Source: Achromobacter xylosoxidans A8 (lineage in GTDB: Bacteria; Pseudomonadota; Gammaproteobacteria; Burkholderiales; Burkholderiaceae_B). Taken from it: a stretch of DNA of 64,000 bases. Location of the stretch: positions 6,820,001 to 6,884,000 of the forward strand of contig NC_014640.1 in the NCBI RefSeq assembly GCF_000165835.1, in the 5' to 3' direction. This document shows positions 9,149 through 15,675 of this stretch, in pieces (position 1 is the first letter of the stretch; each line of letters opens with the position of its first letter). The position numbers and the translations under genes were made by a program. The notes beneath the pieces are model-generated. The model was not told the DNA's origin. It was given only the letters and a program-made list of their open reading frames with translations, and did no database searches.

Positions 9149-9430
9149 TCAACGAAAGAGTTTCCCCAGCTTTCCGCTCTTGGTGAGCACCCCAGACCGT
9201 CGCAACGCCTCCAAGGTCTTTTCGATGCCAATGTCGTAGGGATTATCTGCTGGAACCTCAACCTCAAGAACTTTGATACGAACGGGCAGGCGTCCCGTGC
9301 GCGATGCCGCTTCGCCGGCCAATTTAGGGGCATCCGCGCGTTTCTTATTCTCGGAGGATGAGTATGGGCCGATCCTCGAGTACCGAGCAATAACTTTGGT
9401 ACGGGACATAGCAGTAACAGTTTTTTCCAT
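9149..9430 (-). CDS. small basic hypothetical protein
   Basis: This 93-codon minus-strand frame encodes MEKTVTAMSRTKVIARYSR, a Ser/Lys-rich loop, then RIKVLEVEVPADNPYDIGIEKTLEALRRSGVLTKSGKLGKLFR in two pieces. The second half looks like a real folded unit (beta strand, then helix). It converges on the antitoxin gene with a 12-bp gap. No strong ribosome site precedes the ATG and the frame stays open farther upstream, so the start is uncertain. No family recognised. Confidence 0.45.
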   Translation of the reverse strand: MEKTVTAMSRTKVIARYSRIGPYSSSENKKRADAPKLAGEAASRTGRLPVRIKVLEVEVPADNPYDIGIEKTLEALRRSGVLTKSGKLGKLFR

Positions 9431-9702
9431 GATTGAGCCCGCAGATGGGCGGCGTAAGCATCCCGATAGTAGTATGCGCCATGCTGGACGAGCAAGATTG
9501 AACGTTTTGCGTTCGTGCCTCAGAGATTGACCATCCCACAGGCTCGCGCGTCGCAGGACCCACGGCCTAAGCTTCTTCTTCGCTGTAGAAGACGTCGAGG
9601 ATTTGCGACGCGTCCACGAGTCTTCGTTCTCGGGGCGCTTCCTCTTGAAGCTGATCGTGCGGGCGCGAGAACTCTCTCCCTGTCCCGCGCGAACCGCGTT
9701 GC

Positions 9703-9748
9703 GCTGCATTTTGACAAAATGCAGCCTTGAATGTACGATTTTCGTACA
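9703..9748 (+). promoter_or_regulatory. promoter of the protease operon with two palindromic operators
   Basis: A consensus -35 TTGACA (9711-9716) is followed after 17 bp by TACGAT (9734-9739). Each element is buried in its own palindrome. GCTGCATTTT-GAC-AAAATGCAGC (9703-9725) covers the -35, and TGTACGA-TTT-TCGTACA (9732-9748) covers the -10. The ATG of the first operon gene is at 9772. The arrangement suggests tight repression, probably by the XRE protein encoded second in the operon. Confidence 0.75.
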
Positions 9749-9771
9749 CTAACAGGCACTTCGAGGACACC

Positions 9772-10047
9772 ATGACGGACCTAGAGAAACAGATTAAAGC
9801 GGCGTTGGAAGAGTTCTGGGACGAACACGCCCTGATACCCGAAGCGGGTGGGCCAAGCACAGTGAATGAGTTGCTTGAGCCGATAGAATCCATGACCGCC
9901 GTCGAAGTATTGGCAACACTCGACAAGGTTGTGGGTACCGAACTCCCGAACAGCGTTATTCAAGCCGGAGGCTACAAAACGAGGGAGGAATTCGTTGACG
10001 GGCTGTCCGGCAAAGTCATTTCGTACCTCCAGGCCAAGAAAAAATGA
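9772..10047 (+). CDS. acyl-carrier-protein-like small protein, first gene of operon A
   Basis: This 91-residue acidic helical protein starts at the ATG preceded by CGAGGA. The middle resembles an acyl carrier protein. LLEPIESMTAVEVLATLDKV aligns with the ACP segment around the DSL motif, putting S40 where phosphopantetheine is attached, and TELPN matches the ACP helix II-III turn (TEIPD). If the likeness is real it may carry a thioester or serve as a partner protein. It could also be just an ACP-like fold without the cofactor. It overlaps the XRE gene by 4 bp (ATGA). The likeness is by eye only. Confidence 0.5.
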   Translation: MTDLEKQIKAALEEFWDEHALIPEAGGPSTVNELLEPIESMTAVEVLATLDKVVGTELPNSVIQAGGYKTREEFVDGLSGKVISYLQAKKK

Positions 10048-10412
10048 GTCAAGGCACCCCAGGCCCAGTTGATGAACAAAGGTTGCTCCTCGCTCAACGC
10101 CTGCGCGAAGCTCGTGAGTATGTCGGTCTGTCGCAAGAGGATGTTTCCACCGCTTTGGGAATCTCAAGACCCGCAGTTACGAACATAGAAGCCGGTACGC
10201 GTAAAGTCGAGGCCGTTGAATTGGACAAGCTGAGCCAGTTGTACGGTAAGACGGCGCAGTTCTTTCTCACTGGGGAATCGAACGTTCAGGATACTCGTGT
10301 TGTCTTTCTCGCGCGGGCGACCCACGGGCTAAGTGACCGAGACTTCGAAGAGCTAGGTCGGTTCGCCGAATTCCTGCGTAGCTCTGGAAGATCGAAACGA
10401 CGAGGCTCGTAA
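10044..10412 (+). CDS. XRE-family transcriptional regulator
   Basis: This 122-residue protein has an N-terminal helix-turn-helix at about 16-70 (LREAREYVGLSQEDVSTALG, then ISRPAVTNIEAGTRKVEAVE), of Cro/CI type. A short C-terminal helix (LSDRDFEELGRFAEFLRSSG) follows and may dimerise. It is coupled to the gene before it by ATGA and to the metallopeptidase after it by a 1-bp overlap (TAATG). XRE-ImmA/IrrE pairs are a known arrangement in which the peptidase inactivates the repressor, as in ICEBs1 ImmR/ImmA and Deinococcus DdrO/IrrE. It is the likely repressor of the palindromic promoter at 9703-9748. Confidence 0.9.
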   Translation: MSQGTPGPVDEQRLLLAQRLREAREYVGLSQEDVSTALGISRPAVTNIEAGTRKVEAVELDKLSQLYGKTAQFFLTGESNVQDTRVVFLARATHGLSDRDFEELGRFAEFLRSSGRSKRRGS

Positions 10413-11470
10413 TGGCACGTGACGACTTGCTGCAAGCTGGACGCCGGGCCGCTGAGGTTCTCGATGAATTCCGCGCAAAGGACCGCATCAAAGATGGGTA
10501 TACGCGAGTTGACCCGGCGCAGTTAGCCAGCGAGGCCGACGTAACAGTAATGTTCCGACCGTTGGAAAAGCTTCTGGGAGGTTTTCTTCGAGAGGAAGGT
10601 GAAGCAGGAATATTAGTCAATGTATTACGCCCACGCGGGCTAGTGCATATGACATGCGCGCATGAGCTCGGCCACTACTTTCTGGGACATGAGAGCAACA
10701 CCGACGAGACAGTGGACATCGGGATCAACGCAGCCCTAGTGGAACAGCAGGCGAATCAATTTGCATATTCACTTCTTGCACCTCGCTGGCTCGTCATTAC
10801 CATCATGAGAATGAAAGGATGGTCGAAAGAACACCTGAACGATCCCGCGAACGTCTATCAGCTATCTCTTCGTCTGGGGACTAGCTTCGAAGCGATGGCC
10901 TGGTCGCTAGTACGCCTCGGATTGCTGTCTCCAGCCTCAGCAACTCGCACACTTAAGCAGCAACCAAAGTCCTTGAAGCTTGCTGCTTTGAACATCGACG
11001 ACGTGTCATCGAAAGTGCCCGGCGACGTCTGGATTCTCGATAAGACCGACAAAGATCGGATTATCGAACCAGCGTCAAACGACCGTTTTGTCGTTGATTT
11101 GCCCAATCATGCCGCCGCAGGTCACTTGTGGACCGTCGACGAGTTGCGTTGTGAGGGATATACGCTCGAACCGTTTGTGCAAGATGCACGCGTAGTGTTC
11201 GGGCGCGAAAACCTGCCGATTCGGGTGGGGAGACTGGGCGCGGGCACGATGATGAGATATGAACTGATATCAACAGTCGACTTCAGCGGCCATCACACGA
11301 TTGACGATAACAGGCGTTCAACAATCTCGCTTCATGAAACCGCACCCTGGTCCCAGGAATCCGAAATTCAAGATCTACTTGGTTTCAGTGCCGAATTCGA
11401 CGACGTCAGCGGCGGGTTGTCGAGACCTGAGCGCGCTCGTCGGCTGAATAGCATTCGGAGCATCGAATGA
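10412..11470 (+). CDS. ImmA/IrrE metallopeptidase fused to a chagasin-like inhibitor domain
   Basis: In this 352-residue protein, residues about 1-180 are an ImmA/IrrE zinc peptidase: HELGH (84-88) and the third ligand E111 in VEQQANQFAYSLLAP, matching the family pattern. The C-terminal part (about 205-315) resembles chagasin-type inhibitors of papain-family proteases (MEROPS I42). LPNHAAAGHLW (230-240) stands where the NPTTGY-x-W loop is expected, GRLGAGTMMRYEL (273-285) where the GAGG loop is expected, and LHETAPW (307-313) where the RPW loop is expected. The next gene is a papain-like protease, its obvious partner. It overlaps its neighbours by 1 and 4 bp. The chagasin assignment is by eye and needs a profile search; the peptidase assignment is firm. 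Confidence 0.8.
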   Translation: MARDDLLQAGRRAAEVLDEFRAKDRIKDGYTRVDPAQLASEADVTVMFRPLEKLLGGFLREEGEAGILVNVLRPRGLVHMTCAHELGHYFLGHESNTDETVDIGINAALVEQQANQFAYSLLAPRWLVITIMRMKGWSKEHLNDPANVYQLSLRLGTSFEAMAWSLVRLGLLSPASATRTLKQQPKSLKLAALNIDDVSSKVPGDVWILDKTDKDRIIEPASNDRFVVDLPNHAAAGHLWTVDELRCEGYTLEPFVQDARVVFGRENLPIRVGRLGAGTMMRYELISTVDFSGHHTIDDNRRSTISLHETAPWSQESEIQDLLGFSAEFDDVSGGLSRPERARRLNSIRSIE

Positions 11471-12102
11471 TTGAAGTTGAAGTGAATCACTCTGAGCGCC
11501 TCGGCCCACCACGCAGTCAAGGTCGGCGGCCAACATGCTTGGTGTTCACGACTTCCGATTTGAATGCGTTCGCCAATGCGACTGCGCCTCTAAGCGTGGA
11601 ATTTCTATGCCATTATGCCGCTAAGGCGGAGGCAAGCTGGGAACCTAGCGACGGTTTTACCGTAGACCAAGTATTTACGGCAGTCGCGAGCCCTGGACAG
11701 CCCGAAGAATACATCTACCCTTACCGTCCGGATTCGCTAGATGCGCCGCTTCAAACTCCGCCGAGCGGGTTGACGCCGCTTTATCGAAGCCCCTCAAACA
11801 CGCGTGCGTTGACACTCTCCGACGTTACCGCGTTGATCCGTCAAGGGCGGGCAGTGGGCGTAGTGATGGCGGTCACGAAGTCGTTATTTTACCCGGGAGA
11901 TGGTATTGTCCAGTTTGACCCATATGTCATTCCAAACCAGTTCCACGCGATGGTCGCCGTGGGAGTCGGGAAACATCGCATGACCAACGAAACGCATATT
12001 TATCTCCGGAACTCCTGGGGAGCCGCATGGGGTAATCAGGGGCATGCTTGGGTGCCAGAAAGACATCTTCAGCTGCACATGCATGAGGGATTTTCGGTAT
12101 AA
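11467..12102 (+). CDS. papain-like C1 cysteine protease without prodomain
   Basis: This 211-residue protein has every papain catalytic element in order and at almost papain spacing. Q18 in RSQGRRPT is the oxyanion glutamine. The nucleophile is C24 in TCLVF. H160 is in FHAMVAVGVG, and N182 is in YLRNSWGAAWGNQGHAWVP. It lacks a signal peptide and the inhibitory propeptide found in most C1 enzymes, so it would be active in the cytoplasm as made. That fits a need for the inhibitor-like domain encoded just upstream (4-bp overlap, tight coupling). Papain-fold C1A enzymes are uncommon in bacteria. The substrate is unknown; a toxic or signalling role is inferred. Confidence 0.85.
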   Translation: MIEVEVNHSERLGPPRSQGRRPTCLVFTTSDLNAFANATAPLSVEFLCHYAAKAEASWEPSDGFTVDQVFTAVASPGQPEEYIYPYRPDSLDAPLQTPPSGLTPLYRSPSNTRALTLSDVTALIRQGRAVGVVMAVTKSLFYPGDGIVQFDPYVIPNQFHAMVAVGVGKHRMTNETHIYLRNSWGAAWGNQGHAWVPERHLQLHMHEGFSV

Positions 12103-12111
12103 AAGAACGAT

Positions 12112-12945
12112 ATGGCCATTCTCTTTGACAAGCAATCCCGGCTAGTGCCTACATGGTTGGCTGCCGCAAAGCATCTCGAATCCGCTCCGAATCATACGGC
12201 GATGAATCTCGTGCTCGAAATCAGCGAACCGCTAGCGATAACGGCTGAGGACCGGGCAATAATGCAGCGAGTAGACGTTGCTCTGGGGGCAGTAGACCTG
12301 ACCCTCCGTACGGTTGCAGGCACCATCTTTCCGTTGGACCTCTATGAGCGTTATGGCCGCCCCGACTTCTACGACAAGTACAAAACCATGCTCAAGCGCG
12401 GAAAGAAACATGGCACTTGGGGTACTTATGCATCGAGGATGATTGAAAGACCCTCTGTGAAGGGAAAGGCGTCAATCAACCCTTTGGATATGCTTGTTAA
12501 CCGACTACGCCAAGACGGACAACCGAAGAAGCAAGGCGGATCGGTCTCGTCATTTGCATCCGCTTATGAACTTGGGGTTGCAGACCCAGCCGTGGACTTG
12601 GCCCTTGATGATCATTTCGGAGGCGATGTGCCGACGTATAACGCGGCCGTAGACGGCCGTCGATGGATGGGGATGCCCTGCCTCTCGCATCTTAGTTTCA
12701 AACGTGTCAAAGAGGTGGACGGCTATGCTGTTCACCTCTCCGCGATGTATCGGTCACATCATTACTGCGCTCGAGCACTCGGGAATCTTTTGGGCCTAGC
12801 CCAACTTCTTTCCTTTGTTGCGAAAGAGGCCGAACTGAAAGTCGGGACACTCACTTGCCTCTCGTCACATGCCGTGCTCGATGCCACTACTTGGGGTGGC
12901 ATAGGACAAGCCCAACAAGTTTTGGGTCTGACCGGATCAAAATAA
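12112..12945 (+). CDS. thymidylate-synthase-like protein, last gene of operon A
   Basis: This 277-residue protein has the thymidylate synthase core in its C-terminal half. C190 in GMPCLSHLSFKRV matches the catalytic cysteine. R214-S215 in MYRSHH matches the phosphate-binding RS pair, and N225 lies 11 residues after R214, exactly as in E. coli ThyA. H253 matches the HxY histidine. Two ThyA-type residues are changed: the Asp three after the Arg is H217, and the Tyr of HxY is V255. A changed substrate (another pyrimidine, hydroxymethylation, or sensing rather than catalysis) is therefore likely. It is shorter at the C-terminus than most synthases. It follows the protease gene by 9 bp and converges with the glycosylase gene, overlapping it by 9 bp. 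Confidence 0.75.
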   Translation: MAILFDKQSRLVPTWLAAAKHLESAPNHTAMNLVLEISEPLAITAEDRAIMQRVDVALGAVDLTLRTVAGTIFPLDLYERYGRPDFYDKYKTMLKRGKKHGTWGTYASRMIERPSVKGKASINPLDMLVNRLRQDGQPKKQGGSVSSFASAYELGVADPAVDLALDDHFGGDVPTYNAAVDGRRWMGMPCLSHLSFKRVKEVDGYAVHLSAMYRSHHYCARALGNLLGLAQLLSFVAKEAELKVGTLTCLSSHAVLDATTWGGIGQAQQVLGLTGSK

Positions 12946-13608
12946 TGTGGACTGTGCCGTGGAAATAGATGGTAGCAAGCTGGCTCCATAAATTTCCCGC
13001 ATGCCTCTACGAAAGTCCGTGACGCCACCGTAACTTGGATGACGCACGCACTCAACGCTTACACCGAATGCTTTGGCGTACGTGGCAGCATCCTGCCCGA
13101 TACAGATGATTCTGCGTATATTTAGCCACTTGAACAGTGCATCATTCAGTTCAGATACAGAGGCTAACTCTCTAGCGGTAAATTTCCGGTTGGTCAGCGC
13201 ATCGTTGGCTTCATGCGGATGGAACGGAAATACATTCCACAATAGCGGACATCGTTCCAGACGCGCCAAGATTGCCCAAATCTCAGCGGCAGTCCTCTCC
13301 GCGACGACGGGCCCTCTAGTCGCTTTATTGGCGGCTGCGCCCGGGTAGGTTAGCGCAACGTCGTCGAGCCGTTGCTCGTCTGTCAACGCCAATCCTGTAC
13401 GTCGCCCCCCTCGATAACCGAGATCGCGGCCCATCCAAATAGTGTCAACGCCGAGCTCTTCGATGACGCTCAGATAGTTGCGAAGGTTTCTACGGCGTAC
13501 GGCAGGTGCGTCCGCAAGGTCATGAACCTCGCATCGGTTCCTGTAGGGATTGAATACGCCTTCCATTTCGATTTCGGATAGCGCAGAAACAAATGAACGA
13601 GGAGTCAT
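12937..13608 (-). CDS. uracil-DNA glycosylase superfamily protein
   Basis: This 223-residue protein carries the two UDG-superfamily motifs. IWMGRDLGYRGGRRTGLALT (57-76) aligns with the GEAPGYRG-x-x-x-TG-type motif A. VRHPSYGG (188-195) is motif B, with its DNA-intercalating HPS. WNVFPFHPHEAND (124-136) is also typical of the family. In motif A the usual E-A-P is R61-D62-L63, so base specificity or catalysis may differ from a plain uracil glycosylase. It is the last gene of operon B, 9 bp after the MazG gene. Its 3' end overlaps the end of the thymidylate-synthase-like gene on the other strand. In this setting it may excise or recognise an unusual base in invading DNA (inference). Confidence 0.8.
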   Translation of the reverse strand: MTPRSFVSALSEIEMEGVFNPYRNRCEVHDLADAPAVRRRNLRNYLSVIEELGVDTIWMGRDLGYRGGRRTGLALTDEQRLDDVALTYPGAAANKATRGPVVAERTAAEIWAILARLERCPLLWNVFPFHPHEANDALTNRKFTARELASVSELNDALFKWLNIRRIICIGQDAATYAKAFGVSVECVRHPSYGGVTDFRRGMREIYGASLLPSISTAQSTLF

Positions 13609-13617
13609 ACTTCTTCT

Positions 13618-14898
13618 TTAATCAAAGTCGGGAGGTACGGCACCGACCACCATCTTCTTCTTCGGCACAACGAGCAGCAGGGCAGGCTTCTCCTCTTCCC
13701 GTATAGGAGAGAAGATGATGGAGTGTGCTTCCATATCCACAGTCACTTCGCCGCCTCCCGCTGCACAAAGCTCACGGAAAACCTTGAACCCATCAAGGAT
13801 GGCCTTTTCCCACTGCCATAACGGGCATGCGTAAACTTCGTAGCCCTTCACCATCTCGCGAACCTGCTTCAGCACGCCATAGTCCAGCTTACCAGGTGCG
13901 GTATCAGTAAAGTACCGATGGCGATATGCGTGATTGAAAATCCACGTGGCAATGCCTTCTTCGATAATCATCGCTCGAGCGCCGTCTTCGTCGCGATCGA
14001 CCTCCGGGTTGCTTTTGCGCTTCAGCTTCAGGAGCCCGCGCACGACTGGCGACCAACCTAAGTGAGCGATGTAGGCCAAATGGAATACATCGTGGAACCG
14101 ATAACCGTCCGGTTCCGTGCGGTTGTCTGTCAGGCGATCACCGATATTTACACGGTTCATCTGCTGGACAACATAAGGAACGCCATCAACCCCGTGCAGC
14201 TCAATAAACCGCATCGTGAAACTACGCGGCAGTTGTTCTAGCTCCGAGTATGAATCATCGAACAGCGCATGATGTGCGGTTCCCTCTCGTGGCCACCTTG
14301 ATTCGAACTTATCCAGATTTTCTTTGGCGACCTGGGCGATTGAGAGCTTAAATTGGGCGCAGACAAGGACCATATCTGCGAGCAGCGAGCCAAGCAGCTC
14401 GAGGCTTGAATGACTTGCGAGATCTCCTACACTTGTTATCGCCATCAATTGGCCGCAATGTGCACCAAGTCCACACAGCGTTTCAGTTCGCGTGTCTGAG
14501 GCCAGCTTATTCTGACAGAATGCTATTAGGCCATCGAACTCAGCAAACGTTACATTGCCTGTTGGCCTATTGTGATTCACTTCGAGGCGTCGCTGAAGTT
14601 CATCTAGGGCGGTAAGCCCTAGGTCGTTCAGGCTGTGTTGGCATTCAATGCCGACGGTTGTCAGATACCAGAGTGCATCGCCGATCTCTTCCGTTACATT
14701 AGCCTGTTCCGCCGGCCCAAGGTCGCGTTTGGATTTTTTGATGGCCGCGAGAATCCCACCGACTTCTCCGAAAAGACCGTATCTGAGTTGATTAAAGGCT
14801 TCAGGAGTTCCTTTGAACTGGTTCGACGCCGAGGCGCGTGCCTCATATTCAGAAAGCGGCAAAGCTAGGTTCTTGTCGGAAATGTCTGAATTGAACAC
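13618..14898 (-). CDS. tandem MazG-like nucleotide pyrophosphohydrolase
   Basis: This 426-residue protein has a first MazG unit, GEVGGILAAIKK (44-55) and EEIGDALWYL (70-79), the metal-binding helices. The second Glu of the first ExxE is a Gly. A second, degenerate unit spans about 140-205 (LCGLGAHCGQL, then ELLGSLLADMVLV) and ends VAKENLDKFESRWPREG, as MazG units usually do. The C-terminal half is helical, with FHDVFHLAYIAHLGWSPVVR, and resembles the MazG C-terminal domain. The family hydrolyses (d)NTPs to monophosphates and pyrophosphate, or trims alarmones. It sits between the DUF4031 and glycosylase genes in operon B, which suggests control or depletion of nucleotide pools. Confidence 0.78.
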   Translation of the reverse strand: MFNSDISDKNLALPLSEYEARASASNQFKGTPEAFNQLRYGLFGEVGGILAAIKKSKRDLGPAEQANVTEEIGDALWYLTTVGIECQHSLNDLGLTALDELQRRLEVNHNRPTGNVTFAEFDGLIAFCQNKLASDTRTETLCGLGAHCGQLMAITSVGDLASHSSLELLGSLLADMVLVCAQFKLSIAQVAKENLDKFESRWPREGTAHHALFDDSYSELEQLPRSFTMRFIELHGVDGVPYVVQQMNRVNIGDRLTDNRTEPDGYRFHDVFHLAYIAHLGWSPVVRGLLKLKRKSNPEVDRDEDGARAMIIEEGIATWIFNHAYRHRYFTDTAPGKLDYGVLKQVREMVKGYEVYACPLWQWEKAILDGFKVFRELCAAGGGEVTVDMEAHSIIFSPIREEEKPALLLVVPKKKMVVGAVPPDFD

Positions 14899-14923
14899 GG
14901 CGGTGGCCCCCAGTCTGAGTTTT

Positions 14924-15211
14924 CTATGACTGCAACACTGAAATTCCTTCTCTGCGAAGCTCGGTTTTCAACTGCTTCGCGCATGTCACGATAGTACCGC
15001 GGTCGCCCTCCAAGGCACCAAGCATCAGGGCTTTCTCTCGCACGCTTACTGTAACGTCGTAATGCGGATAAATAGAACTCTCTTGGAACCAAGAACGGCG
15101 GAGTCCGAGCCTCTGGGCGAAATCATGCAGTTCGTGCAATGAATCCGCAACTAGGTGACACCATAGCTTCCCGCGCCACGATATGCGCTCATTATCGACG
15201 TAGATTGCCAT
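14924..15211 (-). CDS. DUF4031 protein, first gene of operon B
   Basis: This 95-residue protein matches the DUF4031 pattern closely: MAIYVDNERISWRGKLWCHL at the start, LHELHDFAQRLGLRRSWFQ in the middle, then YPHYDVTVSVREKALMLGA. The biochemical role of the family is not established. The conserved D-H-R-H-Y residues hint at a small catalytic or nucleotide-binding domain. The ATG at 15211 overlaps the outer base of the 40-bp palindrome, leaving almost no leader. An upstream in-frame ATG at 15262 would lie beyond the operator and is rejected. It is 25 bp before the MazG gene. Confidence 0.82.
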   Translation of the reverse strand: MAIYVDNERISWRGKLWCHLVADSLHELHDFAQRLGLRRSWFQESSIYPHYDVTVSVREKALMLGALEGDRGTIVTCAKQLKTELRREGISVLQS

Positions 15212-15250
15212 GCTTGCTATTTTGCAAAATTTTTTGCAAAATAGCAAGCA
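15211..15250. promoter_or_regulatory. 40-bp perfect palindrome: shared operator and divergent promoters
   Basis: Two 19-bp arms (15211-15229 and 15232-15250) are exact reverse complements around a TT centre. Each arm contains TTTTGCAAAA and ends in TGCTTGCT at the outside. The palindrome fills the gap between divergent start codons at 15211 (-) and 15253 (+). Reading either strand, TTGCTA and CAAAAT lie 17 bp apart, so two equal and opposite promoters may be superposed, giving nearly leaderless messages. The divergent XRE protein is the likely ligand. Confidence 0.75.
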
Positions 15251-15252
15251 GC

Positions 15253-15579
15253 ATGCAAACAAATCGCAAGTCAGCCCTCGCTGCTAAGCAACTCGGAGAC
15301 ACACTTCGACGTCGTCGACAAGAGCGCGGCTTAACCCTAGAACAACTGGCGTCCGAGCTCAACGTGGACGTCAGCCAGCTTTCCCGGTTTGAACGCGCGC
15401 AATTCAAAATCGTGTCTCAAAATTTGCAAAAAACTGCCGATTTTTTGCAAGTTCGGGTCGATGACGGCATCGAGGAGCCGGGTAGCGTGGTTGAGCAATT
15501 TGCTGAGCTGCTCGGTCGGTCTGCTAGACATAGAGCTGCTGCGATTGCTCTGGTCCGAGCACTCCAGGAACTTCGTTGA
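15253..15579 (+). CDS. XRE-family regulator divergent from operon B
   Basis: This 108-residue protein has a helix-turn-helix at about 11-65 (LGDTLRRRRQERGLTLEQLA, then LNVDVSQLSRFERAQ) and a C-terminal helix with SVVEQFAELLGRSARHRAAA. The start is the ATG at 15253, 3 bp after the palindrome; longer in-frame starts lie inside or beyond the operator. It has no Shine-Dalgarno sequence, consistent with a leaderless message. A second TTGCAAAAAA/TTTTTTGCAA inverted repeat lies inside its own gene. It probably represses itself and operon B. Confidence 0.85.
   Translation: MQTNRKSALAAKQLGDTLRRRRQERGLTLEQLASELNVDVSQLSRFERAQFKIVSQNLQKTADFLQVRVDDGIEEPGSVVEQFAELLGRSARHRAAAIALVRALQELR
15424..15450. repeat. 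intragenic inverted repeat matching the operator half-site
   Basis: TTGCAAAAAA (15424-15433), a 7-bp spacer, TTTTTTGCAA (15441-15450). It shares TTGCAAAA with the 40-bp palindrome some 200 bp upstream. It may be an auxiliary operator allowing looping or a roadblock to transcription. Confidence 0.5.
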
Positions 15580-15675
15580 CGCGTGCTCCCAGACATACGC
15601 TGGATTGATGGCTTAGCTTCGACCGTCGGGAGGAGGTGCGGAGTGCAGCCGGCAATCAGTTCGGCTGCGTTCGTT

